Source of the DNA: Burkholderiales bacterium
Lineage (GTDB): Bacteria > Pseudomonadota > Gammaproteobacteria > Burkholderiales > Burkholderiaceae
Length of the DNA stretch: 6,568 nucleotides
Direction: 5' to 3'
Assembly: GCA_903643055.1 (NCBI GenBank)
Contig: CAHJWV010000146.1
Location: forward strand, 1-6,568
Shown here: one piece after another, positions 1 to 5,249 of the stretch
Layout: each line of letters begins with the position of its first letter
Position numbering within the stretch: position 1 is the stretch's first letter
The notes under the pieces: model-generated
What the model was told of the DNA's origin: nothing
Databases searched by the model: none
The model's input: the letters and a program-made list of their open reading frames with translations, nothing else
Translations under genes and position numbers: made by a program

Positions 1-39
1 CCTTTTCCATTCGCCTTCGCTCAACAGCTTTCTCGTCAT
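1..39 (-). CDS. Probable 5' end of an unidentified gene, cut by the left edge
   Basis: On the minus strand an ATG at 39-37 opens a frame with no stop to the window edge, encoding MTRKLLSEGEWKR (13 residues). A Shine-Dalgarno-like GGTGAG lies at 48-43, only 3-4 nt from the ATG, which is somewhat close. The start is 33 nt downstream of the stop codon of the SHOCT-domain gene and on the same strand, so the two could be co-transcribed. Thirteen residues are too few to name a family, and a short open frame can occur by chance. The call rests only on the ribosome-binding-site-like sequence, the spacing and the plausible basic N-terminus. Confidence 0.4.
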   Translation of the reverse strand, partial: MTRKLLSEGEWKR

Positions 40-72
40 CTTCTCACCGTAAAGTCTAATTGTTAACACGGC

Positions 73-1047
73 CTAGATAGATTGCAACACTTCCTTGCGA
101 CGCTCCTGATATTCGTCTTCAGTGATCAACTGACGATCACGCAGGCGCTTCAATGTGTCCAGGCGGCGCTCAATCTCGTCGGCCGACGGCACGTCACCTG
201 GTTTGCGGGCTGGTACAGGGACTACCGCGGCGGGCGCGGCCACAGGGGTAGGGCGTGGTGTTGCCATGGCAGGTGCTGCCGGCGCTGCGGGCGCAAGCGG
301 TGTGGCGGCCAGCGGAGCGGCCGGTGGTGCACCGACCAATGCGGGCAGTGGCGCAGGCGGCGTGGTTTGCAGCAAGGTAGGCGCTGCGACCGGTGTGGGA
401 ACTGGCGCGGCGCTCGCTTCTGTACCGCGTAACGACAGCGTCAGCCAATCGGGGCGGCGATTGCTCGCGCCAGTGCTTTGCAGCGCAACACCGCGCGCCG
501 CCGTGGTCCGCGAACCATATTCAAAGTGGGGCAGGTTGTTGGTCTGGCGGTAAGCGACGACGAAGTCGAGATCGGTGTCATGAACGATCAGGTTCAGTGC
601 ATCGCCTTGTACGAAGAGCCGCGCGGTGAGGCCTTTGGGTGTGCCGAAGCTGCCATTGCGACGAGCGCTTGTCAGCACTTGAACGTCGTCAGCGGCAGTC
701 GCATTGGCAAAGGCCTGGGCCAGCGGGCCCGCAAGCTCGGCAGCCTCGTCATCATCAAACAGCGGCACGATCTTGCCCGCCTCGTTCTTGCGGATCAGCA
801 ACAGCTGCTGGCGCAGCGCTTCGGGTTGAAGCTGTATCGGGTGTTGATTCGCGGCACCCCCCGGCTCGCGCGCCACCAGTTCAATCTTGGTGAATTCGCG
901 CAGGTACCAGGCGCGTTTGGTGGCACTCACCGGTGCATCGGCATCACTGCCTTTGCCGAACAGCGTGGCTGACTGCACCGGCCCGTTGATGCCGACGACA
1001 CAGCCGCACACGAGGCCGAGCTTGATCCAGAAGAAGGTGCTTTTCAC
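73..1047 (-). CDS. Predicted exported protein with Ala/Pro-rich linker and C-terminal SHOCT domain
   Basis: The protein has 324 residues from a GTG start at 1047-1045. I chose this start because it places a signal-peptide-like stretch at the very N-terminus: Lys2 and Lys9, then a hydrophobic run (residues 10-20) and a possible signal peptidase I site after VQSA (residue 27). GAGGA lies 10 nt upstream (1062-1058). The Cys pair at 14 and 16 only poorly resembles a lipobox. Residues 28-209 form an unrecognised globular region. Residues 210-286 are a low-complexity Ala/Pro/Val linker. Residues 287-324 match the SHOCT pattern, a short two-helix C-terminal domain, with LKRLRDRQLITEDEYQERR visible. 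SHOCT domains are thought to mediate oligomerisation or binding and do not define an enzyme activity. The frame stays open upstream to about 1311, but that extension crosses the divergent promoter region and has no family support. Molecular function unknown; existence of the gene is well supported by the domain and its length. Confidence 0.8.
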   Translation of the reverse strand: MKSTFFWIKLGLVCGCVVGINGPVQSATLFGKGSDADAPVSATKRAWYLREFTKIELVAREPGGAANQHPIQLQPEALRQQLLLIRKNEAGKIVPLFDDDEAAELAGPLAQAFANATAADDVQVLTSARRNGSFGTPKGLTARLFVQGDALNLIVHDTDLDFVVAYRQTNNLPHFEYGSRTTAARGVALQSTGASNRRPDWLTLSLRGTEASAAPVPTPVAAPTLLQTTPPAPLPALVGAPPAAPLAATPLAPAAPAAPAMATPRPTPVAAPAAVVPVPARKPGDVPSADEIERRLDTLKRLRDRQLITEDEYQERRKEVLQSI

Positions 1048-1101
1048 AGTACAGGGGTCCTCGAATGCGGCGACGCGTTGACAAAAGCGCTTGCTGGCGC
1101 A

Positions 1102-1114
1102 GCACCGACGGTGC
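1102..1114. repeat. Inverted repeat GCACCG-A-CGGTGC, possible operator or 5'UTR hairpin
   Basis: Perfect 6-bp arms flank a single base. It lies 55 nt upstream of the GTG of the SHOCT gene, within the divergent intergenic region. A further AAGCG/CGCTT pair (1085-1089 and 1117-1121) roughly frames it. It may be a regulator site or transcript structure; chance occurrence is possible in GC-rich DNA. Confidence 0.35.
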
Positions 1115-1119
1115 AACGC

Positions 1120-1134
1120 TTCAGCGGCGCTGAA
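1120..1134. repeat. Inverted repeat TTCAGC-GGC-GCTGAA, possible operator
   Basis: Perfect 6-bp arms with a 3-nt spacer. Its centre lies 19 bp from the centre of the inverted repeat at 1102-1114, close to two helical turns, so both could be contacted from one face of the DNA. It sits between the divergent SHOCT-domain and glutaminase genes. No regulator can be named from sequence. Confidence 0.35.
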
Positions 1135-1230
1135 TTGTAGGTAGGACCCATGAGCCCCCACCGCGCCATCGGCAATCACCGGGATAACCCTTTGCCGGGA
1201 CAGTTCTGCAGCTGCCTGGCGCCGTCTGGC

Positions 1231-1258
1231 TTGCAACCCCTCGGGCGCTGGCGACAAT
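1231..1258 (+). promoter_or_regulatory. Candidate sigma70 promoter for the glutaminase gene
   Basis: TTGCAA (1231-1236) and GACAAT (1253-1258) are separated by 16 bp, each matching four of six consensus bases. Transcription would begin near 1265, leaving a short leader before the ATGs at 1282 and 1300. The position supports a downstream translation start over the ATG at 1150. The match is modest and such pairs occur by chance. Confidence 0.35.
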
Positions 1259-1299
1259 GCGCCTCCTTCATCTGCCTCTTGATGCGGATTCGACACACG

Positions 1300-2211
1300 A
1301 TGGACCACCAAGCCGTTCTAGATGAAATCGTCGCCACGCTCGGCCCCTTGCGCGGTCAGCAAGGAAAGGTCGCGCGCTACATCCCGGCGCTGGCCCGGGT
1401 GCCGGCCTCCCACTTCGGCATTGCGCTTCGCACTTGCGATGGCGAAGAAGCCGCGGCGGGCGATAGCGACACACCGTTTTCGATTCAGAGCGTGTCGAAG
1501 CTTTTCTCATTGAGCCTGGCGATGCGCCTTTTGGATGAACAACTGTGGGAGCGCATCGGCCGTGAACCTTCCGGCAATCCGTTCAACTCGCTGGTGCAGC
1601 TGGAGAACGAGCAGGGCGTGCCGCGCAATCCGTTCATCAATGCGGGTGCCATTGCGGTGGCCGATCGGCTGGTAAGCCATGGCGCCGCCAAGCCGGCATT
1701 GCTGGCTTTGCTGTCAGGCTTGTGCAATGAGGCGGTGAACTTCGATGAGGAGGTCGCAGCGTCTGAAGCCGATACCGGCTTTCGCAACATGGCGTTGGCG
1801 AATTTTATGAAGAGCTTTGGCAAGCTCGATAACGGCGTGGCCGAGGTGCTCGACGTCTATTTCCACCAGTGCGCGATTCGCATGAGCTGCTTGCAGCTCG
1901 CTCGGGCAACGGGTTATTTATGCCGTGATGGTGTGCATCCCTTCGACGGCTCTGCGGTATTGACCGAGCGGCAGACACGTCGCGTCAACGCATTGATGCT
2001 GACTTGTGGCACCTACGACGCGGCTGGAGAGTTCGCCTTTCGGATCGGCTTGCCTTGCAAGAGCGGTGTCGGCGGCGGCATCGTGGCGGTGGTGCCCGAT
2101 CGCCTCAGCCTGTGTGTGTGGTCGCCGGCACTGGACGCCACAGGCAACTCATGGCTGGGCCGAAAGGCCTTGGAGATGTTTGTCGCTCAAACAGGCCTGT
2201 CGGTGTTTTGA
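1300..2211 (+). CDS. glsA: Glutaminase (serine-dependent, beta-lactamase-like fold)
   Basis: Hydrolyses L-glutamine to L-glutamate and ammonia in the cytoplasm, feeding glutamate pools and nitrogen metabolism. The 303-residue product is the usual length for bacterial glutaminases and resembles E. coli YneH (GlsB) along its whole length. The catalytic Ser64-x-x-Lys67 motif lies in SIQSVSKLFS. Family substrate-contact residues are all present by motif alignment: Asn114 (NPFINAGA), Glu156, Asn163, Tyr187 (YFHQCA), Tyr239, and Val257 in KSGVGGGIVAVVP. The start at 1300 was chosen because MDHQAVLDEI aligns with the N-terminus of the E. coli protein. An in-frame ATG at 1282 would add six residues. 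An ATG at 1150, preceded by AGGTAGGA, would add 50 residues with no family counterpart. No clear ribosome-binding site precedes 1282 or 1300. The gene is monocistronic in view: it is divergent from the SHOCT gene and convergent with iclR. The family is certain; the exact start is not. Confidence 0.96.
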   Translation: MDHQAVLDEIVATLGPLRGQQGKVARYIPALARVPASHFGIALRTCDGEEAAAGDSDTPFSIQSVSKLFSLSLAMRLLDEQLWERIGREPSGNPFNSLVQLENEQGVPRNPFINAGAIAVADRLVSHGAAKPALLALLSGLCNEAVNFDEEVAASEADTGFRNMALANFMKSFGKLDNGVAEVLDVYFHQCAIRMSCLQLARATGYLCRDGVHPFDGSAVLTERQTRRVNALMLTCGTYDAAGEFAFRIGLPCKSGVGGGIVAVVPDRLSLCVWSPALDATGNSWLGRKALEMFVAQTGLSVF

Positions 2212-2229
2212 CTGTGTTGTGAACTGATG

Positions 2230-2248
2230 CCGGGGCACCAGGCCCCGG
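2230..2248. terminator. GC-rich hairpin between convergent glutaminase and iclR genes
   Basis: CCGGGGC (2230-2236) and GCCCCGG (2242-2248) form a perfect 7-bp stem with a 5-nt loop, in the 42-bp gap between the two convergent stop codons. Neither strand has a T-tract after the stem, so it is not a classical intrinsic terminator. It may act as a bidirectional stop or 3'-end stabiliser. Confidence 0.5.
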
Positions 2249-2253
2249 GCGGA

Positions 2254-3114
2254 TCAAAGCAAGCCGCGCAGCACGGATTGCGAATTCAGCAAGGTCGGCA
2301 AACAGTTTTCGATCAGTTGCTCCATCGAGATCCGCGACGCATGGATGCTCACATTGATGGATGCAACCACCTGACCGCGAAAGTTCTTCAGCGGCACCGC
2401 GATGGCACGCAATCCGGATTCGAGTTCCTGGTCGACCATCGCATAGCCCTGCACACCGGCCTTGACGATCTCTGCTCGAAGGAGATCGATGTCGGTGATG
2501 GTGTGAGGCGTCAACGGCTTCAGTGTCTGGCGTTTCAACCAGGCATCCAGTTCGGCACTGGGCAGCGCGCTCAGCAACACGCGACCGTTGGCCGAGCAGT
2601 GGGCCGGCACGCGGCTACCGGGCTGCAGTGTCAGTGCAGGCGCGCGGCCAGCGGTGCTGGCCGCGATCGAGATCACCTCGTCACCATCGAGCACGCCTGC
2701 GGTCGAAGCTTCCTTGAGTGCATAGGCGAGCTTTTGCAGTTCGGGGCTAACGATGCGCGGCAGGCGTGCCGAATGCATATAGCTTTGGCCGAGTCGCAAT
2801 ACACGGGCCGTCAGCGCATACATCTTGCGCTCGCTCGTGACATAGCCGAGGTACTCAAGGGTGATCAGATAGCGCCGCGCGGCCGCGCGAGTCAGCCGGC
2901 AATGCTGCGCGACCTCGCTGATGGTCAGCCGGGAGCGGTCGTGATCGAAGGCTTCGATCACTGCCAAGCCTTTTTCGAGGCCGGCGATCAGGTCGCGTTT
3001 ATTCGGGGTTGGGGGAGTTGGTGTTGGTGCCGTCTCAGCAGCCGGTGATGGCTGTGCTGACGTATCCTGATCGGAGCCGTTAGATCCCTGCTCGTCGTGT
3101 GGAAGCGATGTCAT
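2254..3114 (-). CDS. IclR-family transcriptional regulator, PcaR/PobR type
   Basis: A cytoplasmic DNA-binding regulator of 286 residues. Residues 1-38 are a polar, Pro/Thr-rich tail (TAPTPTPPTP). Residues 40-102 form the winged helix-turn-helix (GLEKGLAVIEAF, then LTISEVAQHCRLTRAAARRYL, with the wing ending near Tyr99). Residues 110-286 are the effector-binding domain, with the family blocks PAHCSANGRVLLSAL (170-184) and DQELESGLRAIAVP (228-241). The layout and motifs match the regulators of protocatechuate and beta-ketoadipate degradation (PcaR, PcaU, PobR), but no aromatic-catabolism gene is in this window, so the effector and target are unknown and I give no symbol. The ATG at 3114 was chosen because GGAGGG lies just upstream (3123-3118). 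The frame is open to 3231, but that extension lacks such a site and crosses inverted repeats. The gene lies 177 bp downstream of the lrp-like gene on the same strand, with a probable control region of its own. Confidence 0.93.
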   Translation of the reverse strand: MTSLPHDEQGSNGSDQDTSAQPSPAAETAPTPTPPTPNKRDLIAGLEKGLAVIEAFDHDRSRLTISEVAQHCRLTRAAARRYLITLEYLGYVTSERKMYALTARVLRLGQSYMHSARLPRIVSPELQKLAYALKEASTAGVLDGDEVISIAASTAGRAPALTLQPGSRVPAHCSANGRVLLSALPSAELDAWLKRQTLKPLTPHTITDIDLLRAEIVKAGVQGYAMVDQELESGLRAIAVPLKNFRGQVVASINVSIHASRISMEQLIENCLPTLLNSQSVLRGLL

Positions 3115-3117
3115 GGT

Positions 3118-3123
3118 CCCTCC
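3118..3123 (-). promoter_or_regulatory. Ribosome binding site fixing the iclR start
   Basis: Minus-strand GGAGGG lies 3 nt before the ATG at 3114. It decides this start over the in-frame upstream alternatives at 3222 (ATG) and 3231 (GTG). Confidence 0.75.
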
Positions 3124-3195
3124 GCGCTTGCCTCGCAAAGCCTCGTGGTGTTTGCGTTCTGCAGCAGCACCCATCGCCCAGGCTGCTACGTGTGG

Positions 3196-3211
3196 GAACT
3201 CAATGTAGTTC
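3196..3211. repeat. Inverted repeat GAACT-N6-AGTTC upstream of iclR
   Basis: Perfect 5-bp arms with a 6-nt spacer; with one mismatch the arms extend to GGGAACT and AGTTCTC. It is the first of three GAAC/GTTC-type inverted repeats in the 177-bp region between iclR and the lrp-like gene. Possible operator half-sites for IclR autoregulation. Confidence 0.35.
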
Positions 3212-3225
3212 TCCGTATTCATTGG

Positions 3226-3242
3226 GAACACGTGCGGTGTTC
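3226..3242. repeat. Inverted repeat GAACAC-N5-GTGTTC upstream of iclR
   Basis: Perfect 6-bp arms with a 5-nt spacer. Its right arm overlaps the left arm of the 9-bp inverted repeat at 3240-3262 by three bases, so the two structures are mutually exclusive as hairpins but could be tandem protein sites on duplex DNA. Confidence 0.45.
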
Positions 3243-3262
3243 GCCAATGGGCGATTGGCGAA
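3240..3262. repeat. Perfect 9-bp inverted repeat TTCGCCAAT-N5-ATTGGCGAA
   Basis: Arms at 3240-3248 and 3254-3262 are perfectly complementary with a 5-nt spacer, centred on 3251. It begins 29 bp downstream of the stop codon of the lrp-like gene and ends about 125 bp before the iclR start, on the strand both share. It could be the lrp transcript's 3' hairpin, although no T-tract follows on the minus strand. It could equally be an operator for IclR autoregulation. The clustering with two other inverted repeats makes the operator reading slightly more attractive. Confidence 0.6.
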
Positions 3263-3291
3263 GTTTGTGCATAGCAACAAGAAACCCGCGT

Positions 3292-3765
3292 TCAAAGTGA
3301 CACAGGAAGCGGCGAAGGTGCCTTGACTTCTTCCATGCAAATCATGGATCTGACGTCATCTACACCCGGTACTTGCATCAAATGGTCAGTTAGGAATTGA
3401 CTGAGGCTTTTTAGGTCTCGCGCCACTACTTTGAGCAGGTAGTCACTGTCACCCGACACCGTGTGGCATTCGAGTATTTGCGGAAAGGCCCGAATGTCGG
3501 ATTCAATTTCTCGCACGCGGCCGAACTGTCCGCCATCGATGTTCAGGCTTACATAGGCCATCACACCCAACCCCAGCGCTTGCGGTTGGACATCCGCCCG
3601 ATAGCCCCGAATCACGCCGCGCTCTTCCAAAGCCTTAACTCGGCGAAAGCATTGAGGAGCAGAGAGATGAACCTGCGCTGACAGCTCGACGTTCGAGGCA
3701 CGGCCGTCGGCCTGCAGCGCCGTCAGAATCTTGCGATCCAAAGCATCCAGATCAAGATCAGGCAT
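3292..3765 (-). CDS. Lrp/AsnC-family transcriptional regulator, likely regulator of rocD
   Basis: A 157-residue cytoplasmic regulator of normal length for the family. Residues 4-20 carry the N-terminal signature (LDALDRKILTALQADGR). The helix-turn-helix spans about 24-49 (SNVELSAQVHLSAPQCFRRVKALEERG). The ligand-sensing RAM domain covers about 65-150, with the family GDSDYLLKV block at 105-113 where amino-acid effectors usually bind near the dimer interface. The ATG at 3765 was chosen over an upstream in-frame TTG at 3777 because the family motif begins immediately after it; neither start has a strong Shine-Dalgarno sequence. The gene is divergent from ornithine aminotransferase across 118 bp of AT-rich DNA, the standard arrangement for a dedicated Lrp-type regulator and its target. 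I infer control of rocD in response to an amino acid such as ornithine or arginine; the effector cannot be read from sequence. Confidence 0.93.
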   Translation of the reverse strand: MPDLDLDALDRKILTALQADGRASNVELSAQVHLSAPQCFRRVKALEERGVIRGYRADVQPQALGLGVMAYVSLNIDGGQFGRVREIESDIRAFPQILECHTVSGDSDYLLKVVARDLKSLSQFLTDHLMQVPGVDDVRSMICMEEVKAPSPLPVSL

Positions 3766-3771
3766 GTAATT

Positions 3772-3839
3772 TTGCAATAAATAGAAAGGATCTTGTATGA
3801 ATGGAGAAATCTATGCAAGATTAAGAATGCAAATTTCTC
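3772..3839. promoter_or_regulatory. AT-rich divergent control region with TGCAA repeats and a long inverted repeat
   Basis: TGCAA occurs on the plus strand at 3773-3777, 3814-3818 and 3828-3832; the last two are part of ATGCAA repeats starting 14 bp apart. CTTGTAT (3792-3798) mirrors ATGCAAG (3813-3819) with one mismatch. GAGAAAT (3804-3810) and ATTTCTC (3833-3839) are perfect 7-bp arms 22 nt apart. Overlapping, phased AT-rich dyads of this kind suit an Lrp-family octamer. I could not place a convincing sigma70 promoter for either gene. Confidence 0.5.
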
Positions 3840-3872
3840 TTGCCTCTGAATAGACTGGTTTCTGTCACGAGC

Positions 3873-3878
3873 AAGGAG
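3873..3878 (+). promoter_or_regulatory. Ribosome binding site of rocD
   Basis: AAGGAG ends 5 nt before the ATG at 3884, near-ideal spacing. It fixes the start and shows that the 25-residue Ala/Ser-rich N-terminal extension is translated. Confidence 0.85.
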
Positions 3879-3883
3879 ATTTC

Positions 3884-5182
3884 ATGACCACTGCCGCCCG
3901 CGCTGCCGCGCTTCGTTCATTGGCCCGCGCCAGTTCCCCCGTAGCCTCCACGTCACCGATTGCACTGGAGCAGCGCCATGGCGCACACAACTATCACCCG
4001 CTGCCGGTGGTGTTGACGCGTGGGGAAGGGGTCTATTTGTACGACACCGAAGGGCGACGTTATCTGGACATGATGTCGGCTTACTCGGCCGTGAGCTTCG
4101 GCCACAGCCATCCGGTGCTGGTTCGCGCGCTGACCGACCAAGCGCAAAAGCTCGCCGTCACGAGCCGTGCGTTCCACACGGATCAACTGGGGCCGTTTCT
4201 TGAGAGGCTTTGCCGTCTGACCGGCATGGATCGAGCGTTGCCAATGAACAGCGGTGCTGAAGCGGTTGAAACGGCGATCAAGGCAGCTCGCAAGTGGGCC
4301 TACAAAGTCAAAGGCGTGGCCGAAGGGCAGGCGCACATTCTCGTTGCCGAAGGCAATTTCGCCGGCCGCACGACGACGATCGTGGGCTTCTCCTCAGAAG
4401 CTCAGTATCGGGATGGGTTTGGCCCGTTCGCGCCGGGCTTTTCACAAGTGCCGTTTGGCGACATTGCTGCTTTGGAGGCGGCCATCACGCCTCAGACCGC
4501 CGCCTTCATCGTCGAGCCCATCCAGGGCGAAGCCGGAATCGTTGTGCCGCCAGCTGGTTATCTGAAGGCCGTCAGAGACGTCTGCACGCGCCACAACGTG
4601 CTGATGATTTGCGACGAAGTTCAGACCGGCCTGGGCCGCACAGGCGCATTGCTGGCCTGCGATCTCGAAGGCATCAAGCCTGACGGGTTGATGCTGGGCA
4701 AGGCGCTAGGCGGTGGGCTGCTGCCCGTCAGCGCATTTTTGGCACGTGAGGACGTGATGGCCCAATTCACGCCGGGCGACCATGGCAGCACCTTCGGCGG
4801 CAATCCGTTGTCCGCGGCTGTGGGTTTGGCCGCGCTTGATTTGTTGGAGCGCGAGCAACTGTCAATGCGCGTCGCCGAAAGTGGCGAGTACCTGATGGCG
4901 CGCCTGAAGCAGCTGAAGCATCCGGCCATCACCGAGGTGCGTGGCCGGGGCCTGCTGATCGGCGTGGAGATCGCGCCTGGCTTTGCGTCGGCTCGCGCCG
5001 TCTGTGAAAAGTTGATGGAAGAAGGCGTGTTGACCAAGGACACACACGGCACGGTAGTTCGATTGGCCCCGCCGCTGGTGATCGACCGTGCGCAGATCGA
5101 CGCTGCAGTGAACGCTTTCGTGCGTGCTTTGCAGTCGCTTGCGCCGGTTGCGTCAACCACGCCAGAACGTGTTGTTGCTTGA
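3884..5182 (+). CDS. rocD: Ornithine aminotransferase (ornithine--oxo-acid transaminase)
   Basis: A PLP-dependent class III aminotransferase that converts L-ornithine and 2-oxoglutarate to glutamate-5-semialdehyde and glutamate, in arginine and ornithine catabolism or proline supply. The 432-residue product aligns with human OAT almost throughout. Lys273 in LMLGKALGGG is the PLP Schiff-base lysine. Asp244 in DEVQTGLGRTG pairs with the PLP ring nitrogen. NSGAEA (122-127) and HGSTFGGNP (300-308) bind cofactor phosphate. Tyr67 (SAYSAV) and Arg162 (FAGRTT) are spaced exactly as human Tyr85 and Arg180, which set ornithine specificity and bind its carboxylate. Glu216 in EPIQGEAG matches human Glu235. 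These residues argue for true OAT over acetylornithine or GABA aminotransferase. It is slightly longer than many bacterial OATs, through an Ala/Ser-rich N-terminus and a short C-terminal tail. It stands alone on its strand and is probably controlled by the divergent Lrp-type gene. Confidence 0.96.
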   Translation: MTTAARAAALRSLARASSPVASTSPIALEQRHGAHNYHPLPVVLTRGEGVYLYDTEGRRYLDMMSAYSAVSFGHSHPVLVRALTDQAQKLAVTSRAFHTDQLGPFLERLCRLTGMDRALPMNSGAEAVETAIKAARKWAYKVKGVAEGQAHILVAEGNFAGRTTTIVGFSSEAQYRDGFGPFAPGFSQVPFGDIAALEAAITPQTAAFIVEPIQGEAGIVVPPAGYLKAVRDVCTRHNVLMICDEVQTGLGRTGALLACDLEGIKPDGLMLGKALGGGLLPVSAFLAREDVMAQFTPGDHGSTFGGNPLSAAVGLAALDLLEREQLSMRVAESGEYLMARLKQLKHPAITEVRGRGLLIGVEIAPGFASARAVCEKLMEEGVLTKDTHGTVVRLAPPLVIDRAQIDAAVNAFVRALQSLAPVASTTPERVVA

Positions 5183-5203
5183 TTTCGACGGGCTGGATTC
5201 GCG

Positions 5204-5221
5204 CTGACCAAATGAGGTCAG
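5204..5221. terminator. Stem-loop between convergent rocD and the zinc-ribbon gene
   Basis: CTGACC (5204-5209) and GGTCAG (5216-5221) form a perfect 6-bp stem with a 6-nt loop, 21 nt after the rocD stop and overlapping the stop codon of the convergent gene. No T-tract follows on either strand, so intrinsic termination is unproven. Confidence 0.4.
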
Positions 5222-5249
5222 GCGGATCCACCTGAGGCGTTTAACGCCT
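5218..5249. repeat. Two abutting palindromes at the 3' end of the zinc-ribbon gene
   Basis: Bases 5218-5235 form an 18-bp palindrome centred on GGATCC with a single mismatch, which becomes a G-U pair in the minus-strand transcript. Bases 5235-5249 form AGGCGTT-T-AACGCCT, perfect 7-bp arms around one base. Both lie at the coding 3' end and stop codon and compete with the stem-loop at 5204-5221. Likely 3'-end transcript structure, or coincidence of coding sequence. Confidence 0.3.

Noticed and set aside
180..420. Possible DNA tandem repeat in GC-rich stretch
   Set aside because: Only short degenerate GCN/CCN codon runs from an Ala/Pro-rich linker; no constant repeat unit.
155..553. Gly/Ala-rich frame on the plus strand resembling a repeat protein
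   Set aside because: It is the complement of the Ala/Pro linker of the SHOCT gene; the low complexity is inherited from that linker.
478..972. 164-codon frame on the plus strand
   Set aside because: Fully antisense to the SHOCT-domain gene, with no recognisable domain.
1048..1311. Upstream extension of the SHOCT-domain frame
   Set aside because: It would run through the divergent promoter region into the glutaminase start and bury the signal-peptide-like N-terminus; no ribosome-binding site or family support.
2227..3048. 273-codon open frame on the plus strand opposite iclR
   Set aside because: Antisense shadow of a well-supported IclR gene; the translation is His/Arg/Gln-rich with no recognisable domain, as expected from GC-rich complementary frames.
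3115..3231. 39-residue N-terminal extension of the IclR regulator
   Set aside because: A strong GGAGGG directly before the ATG at 3114 and the inverted repeats upstream argue that this DNA is control region.
3827..3856. Possible rocD promoter with TAGACT at 3851-3856 as the -10
   Set aside because: The paired -35 region matches only about three of six consensus bases, too weak to list.
4621..5211. 196-codon open frame on the minus strand opposite rocD
   Set aside because: Lies almost wholly within rocD, is Ser/Arg/Pro-rich with no family motifs, and is a coding shadow.
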